A stretch of DNA of 56,347 bases, taken from an uncultured Bacilli bacterium (GTDB lineage: Bacteria > Bacillota_I > Bacilli_A > RF39 > UBA660). The DNA is taken from NCBI GenBank assembly GCA_934183165.1, contig CAKPRZ010000008.1, positions 1-56,347 of the forward strand, written 5' to 3'. Each line of letters starts with the position of its first letter. Position 1 is the first letter of the stretch. The notes beneath the pieces were generated by a model, which worked only from the letters and a program-made list of their open reading frames with translations, had not been told where the DNA came from and ran no database searches. Below are positions 33,964 to 43,717 of this stretch, piece by piece. Both the position numbers and the translations under genes were made by a program.

Positions 33964-36735
33964 TTATTTAAAATATTCTAAGTCAGCTTCTAAAGACAAA
34001 CTAATTCTTATAGGTTCATTAGATTTACCATAATATTTATTTGCAACTGTTACACATGTTTTATCATTACATTTTATATCCACGTATCTTTTCTCACCAG
34101 GATAATTATTATCATAAACTCCAATATGATAATAATTAGGATTATCAATATCTTGTGCTAAACTAATTGCATTAATAGCATGTAATCCTCCATTAACAAT
34201 AATAACTGGAGCATCATTATTATTAAGTCTTGTTTTAAGAATATTAAGAAATCCCTGTTGATTACCTTCATAAGTTTTTTCAGTTCCTATTGTTTTTCTT
34301 AACCATAACATAAAGCTTGTACCAGATGAATAATTGACAGTATTAAATTGTTTAATGAAACTAGCATAGATAGCATTAAACATTTGAAGATCATCATTTT
34401 TTATGATTTTACTCGTCTGCATTTTATCCTCATTTAAATACAAATCATCATAAGCATCATAATATACTCCGGACCTCTTTAGCTGTTCTTTCTTAGATAA
34501 AGTGGTTTCTTTTTCTTTTATATCATAAATACCTGAAGCATTAATTTCTTTTTTATATTTTTCAGTAAATGATATTTTTTTGTTTTCCAAAGTTCTCAAA
34601 TCCGATGGCTGTTCTTCTCCAAAAATACCATATCCAAATTTGTATTTTAAAGCATTAGTTTGTAGCTTGTAACCATATAGATTACTATAATCTTTAAAAT
34701 ATGTATTAGTTAAATCATATTCATAAGAGGTTAATTCTGTTATATCATTTTTTGCTGTTTTACTATTAAAAGTTATTGGTAATTTTCTTAAGTAATAAAG
34801 TTGTGCGAAAGTAGCCATTCCATAACAATGTCCTCCTTCCGACAGATTTGATCCATAGTTAGAAAATGAGAAACCATCTTTATTTACAATAAACCCACTA
34901 TCAGCAATAAGTAAACTATCAGTCTTTCCATCAGCATCTGTATCAACTGAATAATCAAATTCTGTTCCTATATCTTCAAATAGTTCCCTAAGTCCATCAG
35001 CATTGCCAGAAGAATAAAATTTACAACCTGTACCATTAGATATATTAGATAATTCAGTATTATATGAACCTCCTCCAAATCCTATTGAACAAATTTTAAC
35101 TTTTTTTTCTATTGCTTTTTCTATTATTGCTCCTGTTTTTGTTCTTAAATTAGAATCTTGTCCATCAGTTAATATAACAATGTATTTATAATCACTTCTA
35201 TCTAAAACATCTTCCGAAAATTCATCTATACCATCAGATAAAGCATTACCAATATTAGTTCCAGCAAAAAATGTAGAAAAATTTCCATTCATTGTTTTTA
35301 ATTTAGAAGTTAATTCATCAGCACTACTACCAATTTTTAAGATGTTACTATAATCACTTCTAAATTCAGACAAACCGATTCTAAAACTTTTATTAGATAG
35401 TCTATTAATTAAATTGCTAGTTAATGTAAACCTTAATCCATCAGCATCAAAGCCCTCAAGATCATGTGTTTCATTACCAGTTAGGTTCTTATATTGTTCA
35501 TTAGTATACATACTCCATGAATTATCTAATATAAATAATAATTGTTTTGACATAAGCTTTTCCATAAAAGAAGAATCGCCAACTACATAGCTTGAAAAAT
35601 GCTCCAAAGTAGCAGTTAAAGTATTGTTCTTTTTATCAATAGTTGTATTTATTTTTTCATATTCAGATTTCTTCTCATTATAATAATAGATTGTTAAATT
35701 ATCTTCATTTAATTTATATTTGGTTAATTCTTCATCAGTATATGGAATTGTAACAATAGCTTTTTCCATTGTTCCATCAGTGTAGAATGTATATAATTTA
35801 TCAATCAATCCCGTTTTATTACTTATTTTAGTATTGGAATTAACATCAGCTACTGTACTAGCAATATTTCCAGTACCAGTTATTGATAATTTTAAATTTT
35901 TAGTAGTGTAATCATATGTTAAAGTACGTTTTCCATCTTTAATACCATCACCTTTAGAGTCTGGCTTTAATGGGTCAAGGCCTAATTTTATCTCATCAAA
36001 ATCATTTAATCCATCCCCATCAGTATCTTTTTTTAATGGATCAGTTTTGCTTGTAAATAATTCATACTTATCATCAAGTCCATCCATATCTGTATCATAT
36101 AACTCAGGATTAGTACCATATTCTTTTTCTTGCTTATTAGTTAATCCATCCAAATCTAAATCTTCTTCAGAGTCATAATCTACTTTAAAATCTAAATTCA
36201 AATTACTCTTGTCAACAAAATTATTTATTACATCAACTGTTTTACTTATTTTTTTTAACTTATATTTTACTTCTATTTTACATTTTCCTAATGCTTCTGT
36301 TAAGTCCCATTCTAACTCAGAACCACTAGATTTACTCTTTCCACAGGTTGTTGTTACCTTTAATTTATTGAGCTTTTTATTATCAGAAAACTTAACACCT
36401 AATTTAATTTTACTTTGAGTTACATAATCTAGTTTATAATCTTTATAATCTTTATTCCATTTCAGTCTTTCAAAGCCAATAGTAAAATTAAAAGATATCA
36501 AAATTCCAGCAATAATTAATATAGTAATAACAGCAATAGAGACCTGCTTCTTATATTTAGTAAAAAATTCCTTTATTTTGTTTAACAATAAAGGAATGGG
36601 ATTTTTTTTAGCTAAAACCTCAGAAAAGCTGTTTTCATTAGTATTAACATTATTTTCTCTTTTGATGCGAGTTCCACAATTTGTACAAAATTCCATATTA
36701 CTATCTACCTTTTTTCCACAATTTGTACAAAACAT
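33964..36735 (-). CDS. Zinc ribbon-TM-TSP3-vWA-cysteine peptidase chimera
   Basis: 923 aa. N-terminal zinc ribbon (Cys3, 6, 17, 20), one TM helix (about 67-86), then an extracellular part. Residues 186-268 hold thrombospondin type-3-like Asp-rich Ca2+ repeats (DLDLDGLTNKQEKEYGTNP, DTDMDGLDD, DTDGDGLNDFDE). A vWA domain follows (about 397-590) with a complete MIDAS: DNSWS (Asp404, Ser406, Ser408), Thr493 and Asp524. The C-terminal part has GGHCYGMATFAQ (Cys637), GLHAINAI (His852) and VYDNNYPG (Asn/Asp 875-877), a papain-like triad pattern. It is probably a surface protease or ligand-binding protein. It is second in a run with the Yip1-like protein upstream. Confidence 0.8.
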   Translation of the reverse strand: MFCTNCGKKVDSNMEFCTNCGTRIKRENNVNTNENSFSEVLAKKNPIPLLLNKIKEFFTKYKKQVSIAVITILIIAGILISFNFTIGFERLKWNKDYKDYKLDYVTQSKIKLGVKFSDNKKLNKLKVTTTCGKSKSSGSELEWDLTEALGKCKIEVKYKLKKISKTVDVINNFVDKSNLNLDFKVDYDSEEDLDLDGLTNKQEKEYGTNPELYDTDMDGLDDKYELFTSKTDPLKKDTDGDGLNDFDEIKLGLDPLKPDSKGDGIKDGKRTLTYDYTTKNLKLSITGTGNIASTVADVNSNTKISNKTGLIDKLYTFYTDGTMEKAIVTIPYTDEELTKYKLNEDNLTIYYYNEKKSEYEKINTTIDKKNNTLTATLEHFSSYVVGDSSFMEKLMSKQLLFILDNSWSMYTNEQYKNLTGNETHDLEGFDADGLRFTLTSNLINRLSNKSFRIGLSEFRSDYSNILKIGSSADELTSKLKTMNGNFSTFFAGTNIGNALSDGIDEFSEDVLDRSDYKYIVILTDGQDSNLRTKTGAIIEKAIEKKVKICSIGFGGGSYNTELSNISNGTGCKFYSSGNADGLRELFEDIGTEFDYSVDTDADGKTDSLLIADSGFIVNKDGFSFSNYGSNLSEGGHCYGMATFAQLYYLRKLPITFNSKTAKNDITELTSYEYDLTNTYFKDYSNLYGYKLQTNALKYKFGYGIFGEEQPSDLRTLENKKISFTEKYKKEINASGIYDIKEKETTLSKKEQLKRSGVYYDAYDDLYLNEDKMQTSKIIKNDDLQMFNAIYASFIKQFNTVNYSSGTSFMLWLRKTIGTEKTYEGNQQGFLNILKTRLNNNDAPVIIVNGGLHAINAISLAQDIDNPNYYHIGVYDNNYPGEKRYVDIKCNDKTCVTVANKYYGKSNEPIRISLSLEADLEYFK

Positions 36736-36765
36736 AAATTTACTCCTTTCGGTTTGAATTTCAAA

Positions 36766-37611
36766 TTAATAATCAAGGGATTTCAAAGCTTCAGTTAATT
36801 TATTTGAAATAGTTACAGAAAACATTTTCATATATAAATAATATAAAGCTACTAAAATAATTGAAAAGCATATTAAATTGAAATAAATTTTAAAATTACC
36901 TTCAAGTCCAATTTCATTATTCATGATTTCATATAATAATATCATTGTATATGCTAAACCTGCTATACTAATAATCATTCCCAGTGGTGTATATATACTA
37001 GAGAGAATTGGCGATAAAACAACTAGTGAGGCAAATAATGGTACTATAGATACAGCTGATATTCCAAGAATTCTTGAGAAACTTGGTTGTTTTTTTAATA
37101 TCAAACTTACTATATAAAAAATACAAGCTATGCCAAAAATAATCCCTGCATATATTAAGAAGTCTGTCATTATTAGCTTAAAGTATTTAAGATTTCCTAA
37201 GTTTTTCCAAACCCATTTTGTTTTTCCATCAAATAGTGATGTTACACGCACAACATTATACATAGATTTTATCAATGATATAATTGTTGCTACAACTGAG
37301 ATTATTAAGGACATAAATAAAGAATTTTTTAATTCATCAAACTTTTTGATTTCCTCTTTAAATGTTGTAAATGGTTTCAAAATAACTCCTAATATTATAA
37401 AGAAATATTTGCTAATAGGAATTTTTTCATTTACGTAATTATTATTTTCATTATTATTAATAACCTCAACTACATCATCACCTATTGTTTCAATAGGTGG
37501 CTTATAATTATTTACATCATTTACGTTTTGAACGTTATTAAAGCTATTTCCACATCTCATACAAAATTTTACATTTTCTTCGTTTTGTGTTCCACATTTT
37601 GGACATATCAT
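36766..37611 (-). CDS. Zinc-ribbon Yip1-like membrane protein
   Basis: 281 aa. N-terminal zinc ribbon MICPKCGTQNEENVKFCMRC (two CxxC pairs) and, from about residue 70, five TM helices with a Yip1-domain-like spacing. Such Gram-positive proteins are mostly uncharacterised. The gene is first of the operon-like run that includes the vWA chimera, a second ribbon membrane protein and both propeller proteins; the shared ribbons hint at one membrane complex, but that is inference. The ~225-base gap upstream holds only the serS terminator and the remnant described separately. Confidence 0.78.
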   Translation of the reverse strand: MICPKCGTQNEENVKFCMRCGNSFNNVQNVNDVNNYKPPIETIGDDVVEVINNNENNNYVNEKIPISKYFFIILGVILKPFTTFKEEIKKFDELKNSLFMSLIISVVATIISLIKSMYNVVRVTSLFDGKTKWVWKNLGNLKYFKLIMTDFLIYAGIIFGIACIFYIVSLILKKQPSFSRILGISAVSIVPLFASLVVLSPILSSIYTPLGMIISIAGLAYTMILLYEIMNNEIGLEGNFKIYFNLICFSIILVALYYLYMKMFSVTISNKLTEALKSLDY

Positions 37612-37693
37612 ATTACTACCTCTTTTCTTATTTTAGCAAGTTAACGCTACTTTATTCTAATACAATTATATAATTAATTGCTTTCTTTGTAAA

Positions 37694-37721
37694 CAAAAAA
37701 GATATGGCTTATCATATCTTT
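37694..37721 (-). terminator. Rho-independent terminator of the serS operon
   Basis: A perfect 9-bp stem AAAGATATG / CATATCTTT with a 6-base loop is followed by TTTTTTG on the minus strand, about 115 bases past the serS stop. Confidence 0.85.
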
Positions 37722-37742
37722 ATAGGATAATTAACATCAACT

Positions 37743-37837
37743 ATTAAGTGATGAATCTCCTTCTTTATTTTCAATAAATTTCTTAAACGATGAGTCTATT
37801 TTTTACTTCTTTTTATATTTTTTAACATATTAATCTA
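37743..37837 (-). pseudogene. Possible broken 30-codon ORF downstream of serS
   Basis: Just after serS an ATG begins MLKNIKRSKK and stops at TAG directly after a run of six A. One extra A would let the frame run on through DSSFKKFIENKEGD to a TGA, giving a 30-residue basic peptide. This is either a small pseudogene, a homopolymer sequencing error or chance; no ribosome site is convincing. Confidence 0.3.
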
Positions 37838-39118
37838 TTATGGCCTTATAACCTCTACTCCACCCATGTATGGTTGTAATGCTTTAGGAATATTTATACT
37901 ACCATCTTTATTAACATTATTCTCAATTACCGCAATCATCCCACGAGGTGAAGCAATTACTGTATTATTAAGCGTTGAAAGTAAATAATTTCCATTTGGA
38001 CCCTTAGCACGAATTCCCAATCTTCTAGCTTGAGCATCTCCTAAAGTTGAACAAGAACCAACTTCAAAATATTTTTGTTGTCTTGGACTCCAAGCTTCAA
38101 CATCACAAGATTTAACTTTTAAATCTGCTAAATCACCTGAGCAACATTCAAGTGTTCTAACAGGCACATCTAAACTTCTAAAGAATTCTACTGTGTAACT
38201 CCACATTTTATTGTACCAGTCCATAGCATCTTCACTTTTACAAATAACTACCATTTCTTGTTTTTCAAATTGATGTACTCTGTAAAGTCCTCGCTCTTCT
38301 AATCCATGGGCTCCAACTTCTTTTCTAAAGCAAGGTGAATATGAAGTAAGCGCAATTGGTAGTTTTTCTTCCTTAATAATTTGTCCTTTAAACTTTCCTA
38401 TCATTGAATGTTCTGAAGTACCAATAAGGAATAAGTCCTCACCTTCTATTTTATACATCATAGCATCCATTTCTTCAAAACTCATAACACCATTTACAAC
38501 ATCACTTCTAATCATAAATGGTGGAACACAATAAGTAAATCCTTTACTTATCATAAAATCTCTAGCATAAGAAAGCATAGCTGAGTGAAGTCTTGCAATG
38601 TCTCCCATTAAATAGTAAAAACCGTTACCACTAGTTCTACCCGCTGCTTCCTTGTCAAGCCCATTAAAAGCTTCACATATATCGGCATGATATGGTATTT
38701 CGAAATCCGGAACAAATGGTTCTCCAAACTTTTCTATTTCAATATTTTGTGAATCATCCTTTCCAATAGGAACAGATTCATCAATAATTTGTGGAATAAC
38801 CATCATTTTTTCTCTTAATATTTTACTTAACTCTTCTTCTTCTTTTTCAATATCAACTAACTTAGAATTGATCTCTACTACTTGATTTTTCTTTTCATTT
38901 GCTTCATCAACTTTTTTTTCTCTAAACAAAATACCTATTTCATCACTAACTGAATTTCTTTGTTGTCTTAGTAAATCTCCATCGATTTTTAGTTTTCTTA
39001 TTTTCTTGTCAAGTTCTATAACTTCATCAACTAATGGTAACTTTTTATCTTGAAATTTCTTTTTAATATTTTCTTTAACTATTTCTTTATTTTCTCTTAT
39101 AAATTTAATATCTAACAT
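37838..39118 (-). CDS. serS: Seryl-tRNA synthetase
   Basis: 426 aa, normal length. N-terminal coiled-coil tRNA-binding arm (about 1-110), then the class II core: motif 2 CFRKEVGAHGLEERGLYRVHQF and motif 3 GANG-like GPNGNYLLSTLNNT. It charges tRNA-Ser. Its ATG overlaps the upstream HD gene by 7 bases, so both are made from one T-box-controlled mRNA. Confidence 0.97.
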   Translation of the reverse strand: MLDIKFIRENKEIVKENIKKKFQDKKLPLVDEVIELDKKIRKLKIDGDLLRQQRNSVSDEIGILFREKKVDEANEKKNQVVEINSKLVDIEKEEEELSKILREKMMVIPQIIDESVPIGKDDSQNIEIEKFGEPFVPDFEIPYHADICEAFNGLDKEAAGRTSGNGFYYLMGDIARLHSAMLSYARDFMISKGFTYCVPPFMIRSDVVNGVMSFEEMDAMMYKIEGEDLFLIGTSEHSMIGKFKGQIIKEEKLPIALTSYSPCFRKEVGAHGLEERGLYRVHQFEKQEMVVICKSEDAMDWYNKMWSYTVEFFRSLDVPVRTLECCSGDLADLKVKSCDVEAWSPRQQKYFEVGSCSTLGDAQARRLGIRAKGPNGNYLLSTLNNTVIASPRGMIAVIENNVNKDGSINIPKALQPYMGGVEVIRP

Positions 39119-39591
39119 AATTCATTCCTCTTTTTTTCTAATTTTTCAAATGATTTTTTATATTTTTCAATTCGTTTTCTATCTTCTTCTGTTGGATTAG
39201 AAATCCTAGTAATATCCATATTATGTTCCAAATCCTTCATTTTTACATCAATAGCAAGTAAGTTATTACTATTTACAATAGAATCAATATAACTAGAATA
39301 ATCTTCTGTTTTTCTAGTTAATATGTCAATTGCATTAATGATATTGTCTGGAAACCCTAACTCTTTCAATATAGTCTTAGAAACGACCGTATCTTCTATT
39401 ACATCATGAAGTAATCCTACTACTTTGTGATTGGTATCATCAAAACCATTCGAGACGTATTGTAAATGTCCTAAATAAGGATATCCTCCTTTATCCCTCT
39501 TATCTTTAAAAAATATATTGGCAATCATTGTTGCTTTTTTTACTAAATCATCAATATTTTTAATAAATTCAAAATTCTCTTTATCTAACAT
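39112..39591 (-). CDS. HD-domain hydrolase (RelA/SpoT-HD-like)
   Basis: 159 aa. An N-terminal HD-fold of the (p)ppGpp hydrolase/MESH1 type: YLGHLQYVSNG (metal His), GLLHDVIEDT (HD pair plus ED) and a later DVKMKDLEHNMD. There is no synthetase domain, so it would be a stand-alone hydrolase; substrate (ppGpp or another nucleotide) is inferred. It is the first gene after a serine T-box and overlaps serS, linking it to serine-tRNA charging. Confidence 0.85.
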   Translation of the reverse strand: MLDKENFEFIKNIDDLVKKATMIANIFFKDKRDKGGYPYLGHLQYVSNGFDDTNHKVVGLLHDVIEDTVVSKTILKELGFPDNIINAIDILTRKTEDYSSYIDSIVNSNNLLAIDVKMKDLEHNMDITRISNPTEEDRKRIEKYKKSFEKLEKKRNELC

Positions 39592-39610
39592 AAATTCCTC
39601 CCTAAAACAA

Positions 39611-39757
39611 TAAAAAGACTAATATAGGAGTGAAAATATCACGGTGCCATCCTATAAAAGTCTTAATTACGATAACGGTCTCCCGTAAATAGTTTTACTA
39701 TTTAACTCATGAGTAGATTCTATAGTTTTGTATCTTAGCTTCCACCAAACACTAAGT
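39611..39757 (-). ncRNA. Serine T-box riboswitch leader
   Basis: On the minus strand the T-box core AGGATGGCACCGTG (39640-39653) sits inside the loop of a terminator whose arms are 39615-39629 and 39650-39664, followed by TTTTT; the antiterminator would use the T-box core. Upstream stem-loop sequence contains GAATCTAC, whose TCT (39715-39717) is a likely Ser specifier. A -10 TATAAT lies at 39762-39767, with TTGAGA 19 bases upstream. It controls HD-serS by reading uncharged tRNA-Ser. This region fills the 39592-39841 gap. Confidence 0.9.
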
Positions 39758-39841
39758 CTCTATTATACAATTTAACTATATACTATTCTCAATCAACGAT
39801 TTATTAAATTAATTTTAACATATTTTTTTTATTTATACAAC

Positions 39842-41845
39842 CTAACTACATTTTTTGTTAAATAGATTACTATTAATATTTCCTTTTACAGTAACAGTTG
39901 TTTTATTACCAGCAATATCAGATATTGTAATATTTAATTTTTGATATCCTATAGTAATTTTTTTAGGAGTTAAATCCAATTCTATAGTTGTGCTTTTTTC
40001 ATTTGATATTCTTTCATTATCAGATATTACAATATTTAATTTATCTTTCAAATTACCACTAATATTATCTAGTGTTATTTTATCATTTTGTAATCCTACA
40101 TTATCTGTACAAGTGATTATTAGTTTTTGATCACAATCTTTTTTCTTACTAAATTTACTAACATTCACTCGACATTGAGGAGCTTTTTTATCAATTACAA
40201 CACCAAAGACTCTCTCTAATTGTTTGCTCTTCTGATTAATCTCAGTCTCAGATTCTTGATATTTTAAATTAGTACCATTTGTTACAATTGTTGCTTCTCT
40301 ATAATTATCATTTATTAATGATTTTACTTTATAATACTTAATATCATTACTTGGTGTAATCTTTAATTTATTATCTTTATTATCAGACTTTAAACCATTA
40401 GTTTGAATCAAAGTACAGTTTTTTCCACTAGAGTCACTGCAACTATACCATTCATAGTTTCTAGCACAAGCATTAGAAGTTATTGCCATTAATGTTTTTT
40501 CTTTATTATTATCAAAAGCCAAAACACCATTATCTTCTTTTTTTACATAATCAAGGTGATTTAAAAGTATATTTTTATAATTATAAACTCTTAATTTAGT
40601 GTTATCTAATGCCTTATCGTTCAATAAGCAAACAAAACCATCCGTTTCATGAGTTAGGTGCACATAAGGAACAATATCATTCATATCATAATATTTATAT
40701 GTTTTAAAAATATCATTTCTTAAATATCTATCAAGTGGGTTAATAGAACTAAGTTCAAACGCTCCCAAAAGCCCTGTCATAGCTTTTGCCCTTGCACTTG
40801 TATAATCTTTTGCTTCTTCCTTTATATATGATATCAAAGGATTATTATCAATTTTATCTAGTCCTATATCTCTAAGTTTATAAAACTTTCCAAATAATAA
40901 TTCATAATTACTTCTATGAAAAGATACTGAGTCAAGTGGAGCATCTAATATTTTGATACTTCCTACTCTAAGTCCTAGTGAACTAACTACATCACCATTA
41001 ATTGCATAGTCAATTACTTTATCTTTATATTTCTTAATAATATTGATTTTTTCTTTTTGAACATTGTTATCAATATTTTTAGTACTAACATCAAATAAGA
41101 ATCCCATACCATTAAAAGACGTTGATCTTACAAAATTAATGTTTTTATAATCATTCATATTAAAATTATTAATATTATAAACTTTACTACCATTAAGTTT
41201 GGTATATAGATTAAAGCCCTTCCAATTAGAAGTGCCATTTTTACCATTTTCAATAGCATTAAGTAATGTCGCAGATGCAACATCTGCAAGATATCCACCT
41301 AATGAATGACCTGTTATATATATTTTATAATTTTTATATTTTGCGGCCTGTTCTAATATATATTTTTCAGCATGAGTCTCCTGTTCATGAACATTATGAA
41401 GACCATATGTCAAATGCTGTACCCACTCTAGTGCATCAACAAAATCTGTACCACGATAAACAATCATAACACTTTTATTTTTATCATTTTTTAATGTAAA
41501 AGCATTAAATTTCATGGTAAGCTTTGCATTTAATTTACTAGTAGACTCACTTGTATAATCTACGACAATCCAATCTTTTAATTCATCTGATTTACCATAA
41601 TTATGAACATTTACATATGAATTAAAAAAATTTATGACTTTTCTTGATGGAGAACTTTCAGAATTAGGTAAGGTACACTTTCCTTTTTTTATTCTGTAAT
41701 CTGTACAAAATGATGGAACATAAGTTAATGCACTAGCAAGCGCCAAATCTCTATCAGTAACTTCTTCATATGCATAAACATTATTAATATTAGTTATTGT
41801 TAGAGTTAAACAAATAGTTAAAATAAATAATATCCTCTTTTTCAT
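39842..41845 (-). CDS. Secreted lipase-like (class 3) protein, prepilin-linked copy 1
   Basis: 667 aa. Signal peptide about 1-25 (ends NVYA). The alpha/beta hydrolase core has VMIVYRGTDF (about 127-135) and the nucleophile elbow ITGHSLGGYLADV with Ser181, typical of class 3 lipases. Asp and His partners are probably downstream (for example in NGDVVSSLG and HLTHETDGF). The C-terminal ~110 residues form an Ig/Big-like domain (DKKAPQCRVNVSK to TVTVKG). Its start lies 1 base after the prepilin stop, so it is translationally coupled to it. Secreted; substrate unknown. Confidence 0.85.
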   Translation of the reverse strand: MKKRILFILTICLTLTITNINNVYAYEEVTDRDLALASALTYVPSFCTDYRIKKGKCTLPNSESSPSRKVINFFNSYVNVHNYGKSDELKDWIVVDYTSESTSKLNAKLTMKFNAFTLKNDKNKSVMIVYRGTDFVDALEWVQHLTYGLHNVHEQETHAEKYILEQAAKYKNYKIYITGHSLGGYLADVASATLLNAIENGKNGTSNWKGFNLYTKLNGSKVYNINNFNMNDYKNINFVRSTSFNGMGFLFDVSTKNIDNNVQKEKINIIKKYKDKVIDYAINGDVVSSLGLRVGSIKILDAPLDSVSFHRSNYELLFGKFYKLRDIGLDKIDNNPLISYIKEEAKDYTSARAKAMTGLLGAFELSSINPLDRYLRNDIFKTYKYYDMNDIVPYVHLTHETDGFVCLLNDKALDNTKLRVYNYKNILLNHLDYVKKEDNGVLAFDNNKEKTLMAITSNACARNYEWYSCSDSSGKNCTLIQTNGLKSDNKDNKLKITPSNDIKYYKVKSLINDNYREATIVTNGTNLKYQESETEINQKSKQLERVFGVVIDKKAPQCRVNVSKFSKKKDCDQKLIITCTDNVGLQNDKITLDNISGNLKDKLNIVISDNERISNEKSTTIELDLTPKKITIGYQKLNITISDIAGNKTTVTVKGNINSNLFNKKCS

Positions 41846-41846
41846 T

Positions 41847-42323
41847 TTAATTATCCCCCTCTATTACCTTACATACCTTCAAGTCATCACTACCAAATAC
41901 AATTTGTTCAGCATTTTCATTTATATAATTGGCCATGGAATCTTCTTCACTAATCCAAGTAGCAGAATTCTTATAGTCAACATTTTTAAACTCGGTAGTA
42001 TCAACTATTATCTTATTATTATTATCGACAGCATAAACACCATAATTAGAAGATCCATCAGTTTTAAATAACATAATATATAATTTACCTATATTCTCTG
42101 GAAATTCATAGTTATCTAAATTATATGAGTAAAAACAACTTTCTGTATCTTCAAAATTGGTTGTTGCAACAGCGTTAACAATATTACCAATTCCTTCTAT
42201 TTGACTCTTCTTAGTCATTTTCGATACTATATTGTTGTAAGAGGGAATTGCAATTAATAAAATAACTCCAAGTATCACAATTGTCGCTAATAATTCAACT
42301 AACGTAAAACCTTTCTTATTCAT
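41847..42323 (-). CDS. Type IV prepilin-like protein, copy 1
   Basis: 158 aa from the ATG at 42323 after GAGAGGTG; the extra upstream codons lack a ribosome site. It starts MNKKGFTLVELLATIVILG: a canonical prepilin leader (Gly before Phe, Glu at +5) with a hydrophobic helix. The remainder is a small globular domain with two cysteines. It is a pseudopilin or minor pilin; no pilin peptidase or assembly ATPase is in the window. It heads a two-gene unit with the lipase. Confidence 0.88.
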   Translation of the reverse strand: MNKKGFTLVELLATIVILGVILLIAIPSYNNIVSKMTKKSQIEGIGNIVNAVATTNFEDTESCFYSYNLDNYEFPENIGKLYIMLFKTDGSSNYGVYAVDNNNKIIVDTTEFKNVDYKNSATWISEEDSMANYINENAEQIVFGSDDLKVCKVIEGDN

Positions 42324-42367
42324 AAAACACCTCTCTATTATAAAAAAAGAATAACACAATTATAAAA

Positions 42368-43666
42368 TTATGTAAATTCTTTTAACATATTATCTAGTTC
42401 TTCTTGTTCTTCTTTACTTATTTCTTTTGTTGCTATTTCTTTATCAAACCAAGATGGTAAAACCTCTTCTTTTTTAGTCTTAATTTCTTTACTTGCTTTT
42501 TTCTCTGTTAATTTTTTTATCTTTTTATGTTCCTTTTCAGCAACTCTCATAGCTTCTTCTACTGTTTCAATATTTAATCTACTCCATTGAGAGGCAACTG
42601 TTTCAATATAACTTTTTGTAAATCTTTGATTATTTACTCTTAATACATAATCGATAAGTACATTTACAACTCCTGGTTTCATTTTAAAGTTAATCATCAA
42701 ATCTTCAATTATTTTCAGTTCTCTCATAGTAGGTTCACCATTTTTATATTTACTTCTTAAATAGTCATATGGAGTAACATTTTCAAAAGTATAAACCTGT
42801 TTAGCCCAATTTGAAGAATCACCTTTAGGAGTTTTTAAATATTCTGGTTGTTTTGAGTAAATAAGTGTCGGTAACTTACCATTTTCTTCAAATTGATAGA
42901 AATTACGACAACTTTTTCTTAGTTCATTTTTATCGATCATTCCTCTTTCATTAAGTGAATTTCTAACTAAGCTTTGCATATTTAAATCATCAATATTATA
43001 AATAAAAGAAAGAGATTCAATTAAATTTCTATTATCATCATTAAAGCATTTATCATTAATCATACTTTTAGGTATAGAAGAAATAATTAGATCAAAATCA
43101 ACACTATTAGTAAATTTAATACTTCCTTGATTTTTAGAAACAATATTATCATTTTCAATAAACACATTACCACTAGTACTTGAAAATACTTGATTAAAGG
43201 TTTTTGTAATATCTTCATAGTCCTTTAAACTGACTCTTGGTATTTTAAAACAATTTACAAGTTTTTCATATTCTTTTTTTCCTAAATTATTATACAAAAC
43301 TACATTTAAAATAGGATGATTAAAAAAATCTGAGGCAGTAAGTGGTGCATATAAAATATAAACATAATTATTAATATGATCTTTTTTCAAATAAGACTTA
43401 AGAAGTCCTACTGCTTCTAGTTTTTCTCTAGCAATAATAATATCCGATAACTTAAGTTGCATGGTACCCATTAAATGATGATGAGTAAATTCATCACTAA
43501 CAAATTCTTCTTTCAACAAATCATCTATTAAAGTAAAATACATACTGACAGCTGTATGTCCTATGATAGGCTGATATAACATTGTTACAAGCTTTCTATC
43601 AGCTTCATTTATTATAGCTTTATTCATTACTATATATGTATCAGCTGGTAAAACTGTATTAGTCAT
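42368..43666 (-). CDS. dnaB: Replication initiation and membrane attachment protein DnaB (Firmicutes type)
   Basis: 432 aa, normal for Gram-positive DnaB, the primosome protein that with DnaD and DnaI loads the helicase. N-terminal winged-helix part (LVTMLYQPIIGHTAVSMYFTL, LEAVGLLKSYLK, YILYAPLTASDFFNH) and C-terminal DnaD-like DnaB_2 domain (about 290-390, LKIIEDLMINFKMKPGVVNVLIDYVL), with a charged tail. DnaI/dnaC is not next to it; instead it is sandwiched between two prepilin-lipase pairs, which is unusual. Confidence 0.9.
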   Translation of the reverse strand: MTNTVLPADTYIVMNKAIINEADRKLVTMLYQPIIGHTAVSMYFTLIDDLLKEEFVSDEFTHHHLMGTMQLKLSDIIIAREKLEAVGLLKSYLKKDHINNYVYILYAPLTASDFFNHPILNVVLYNNLGKKEYEKLVNCFKIPRVSLKDYEDITKTFNQVFSSTSGNVFIENDNIVSKNQGSIKFTNSVDFDLIISSIPKSMINDKCFNDDNRNLIESLSFIYNIDDLNMQSLVRNSLNERGMIDKNELRKSCRNFYQFEENGKLPTLIYSKQPEYLKTPKGDSSNWAKQVYTFENVTPYDYLRSKYKNGEPTMRELKIIEDLMINFKMKPGVVNVLIDYVLRVNNQRFTKSYIETVASQWSRLNIETVEEAMRVAEKEHKKIKKLTEKKASKEIKTKKEEVLPSWFDKEIATKEISKEEQEELDNMLKEFT

Positions 43667-43717
43667 ATTGCCTCACCTCTTATGTTCTAGTATACTTTAG
43701 AATTAAAAATAAGGCAA

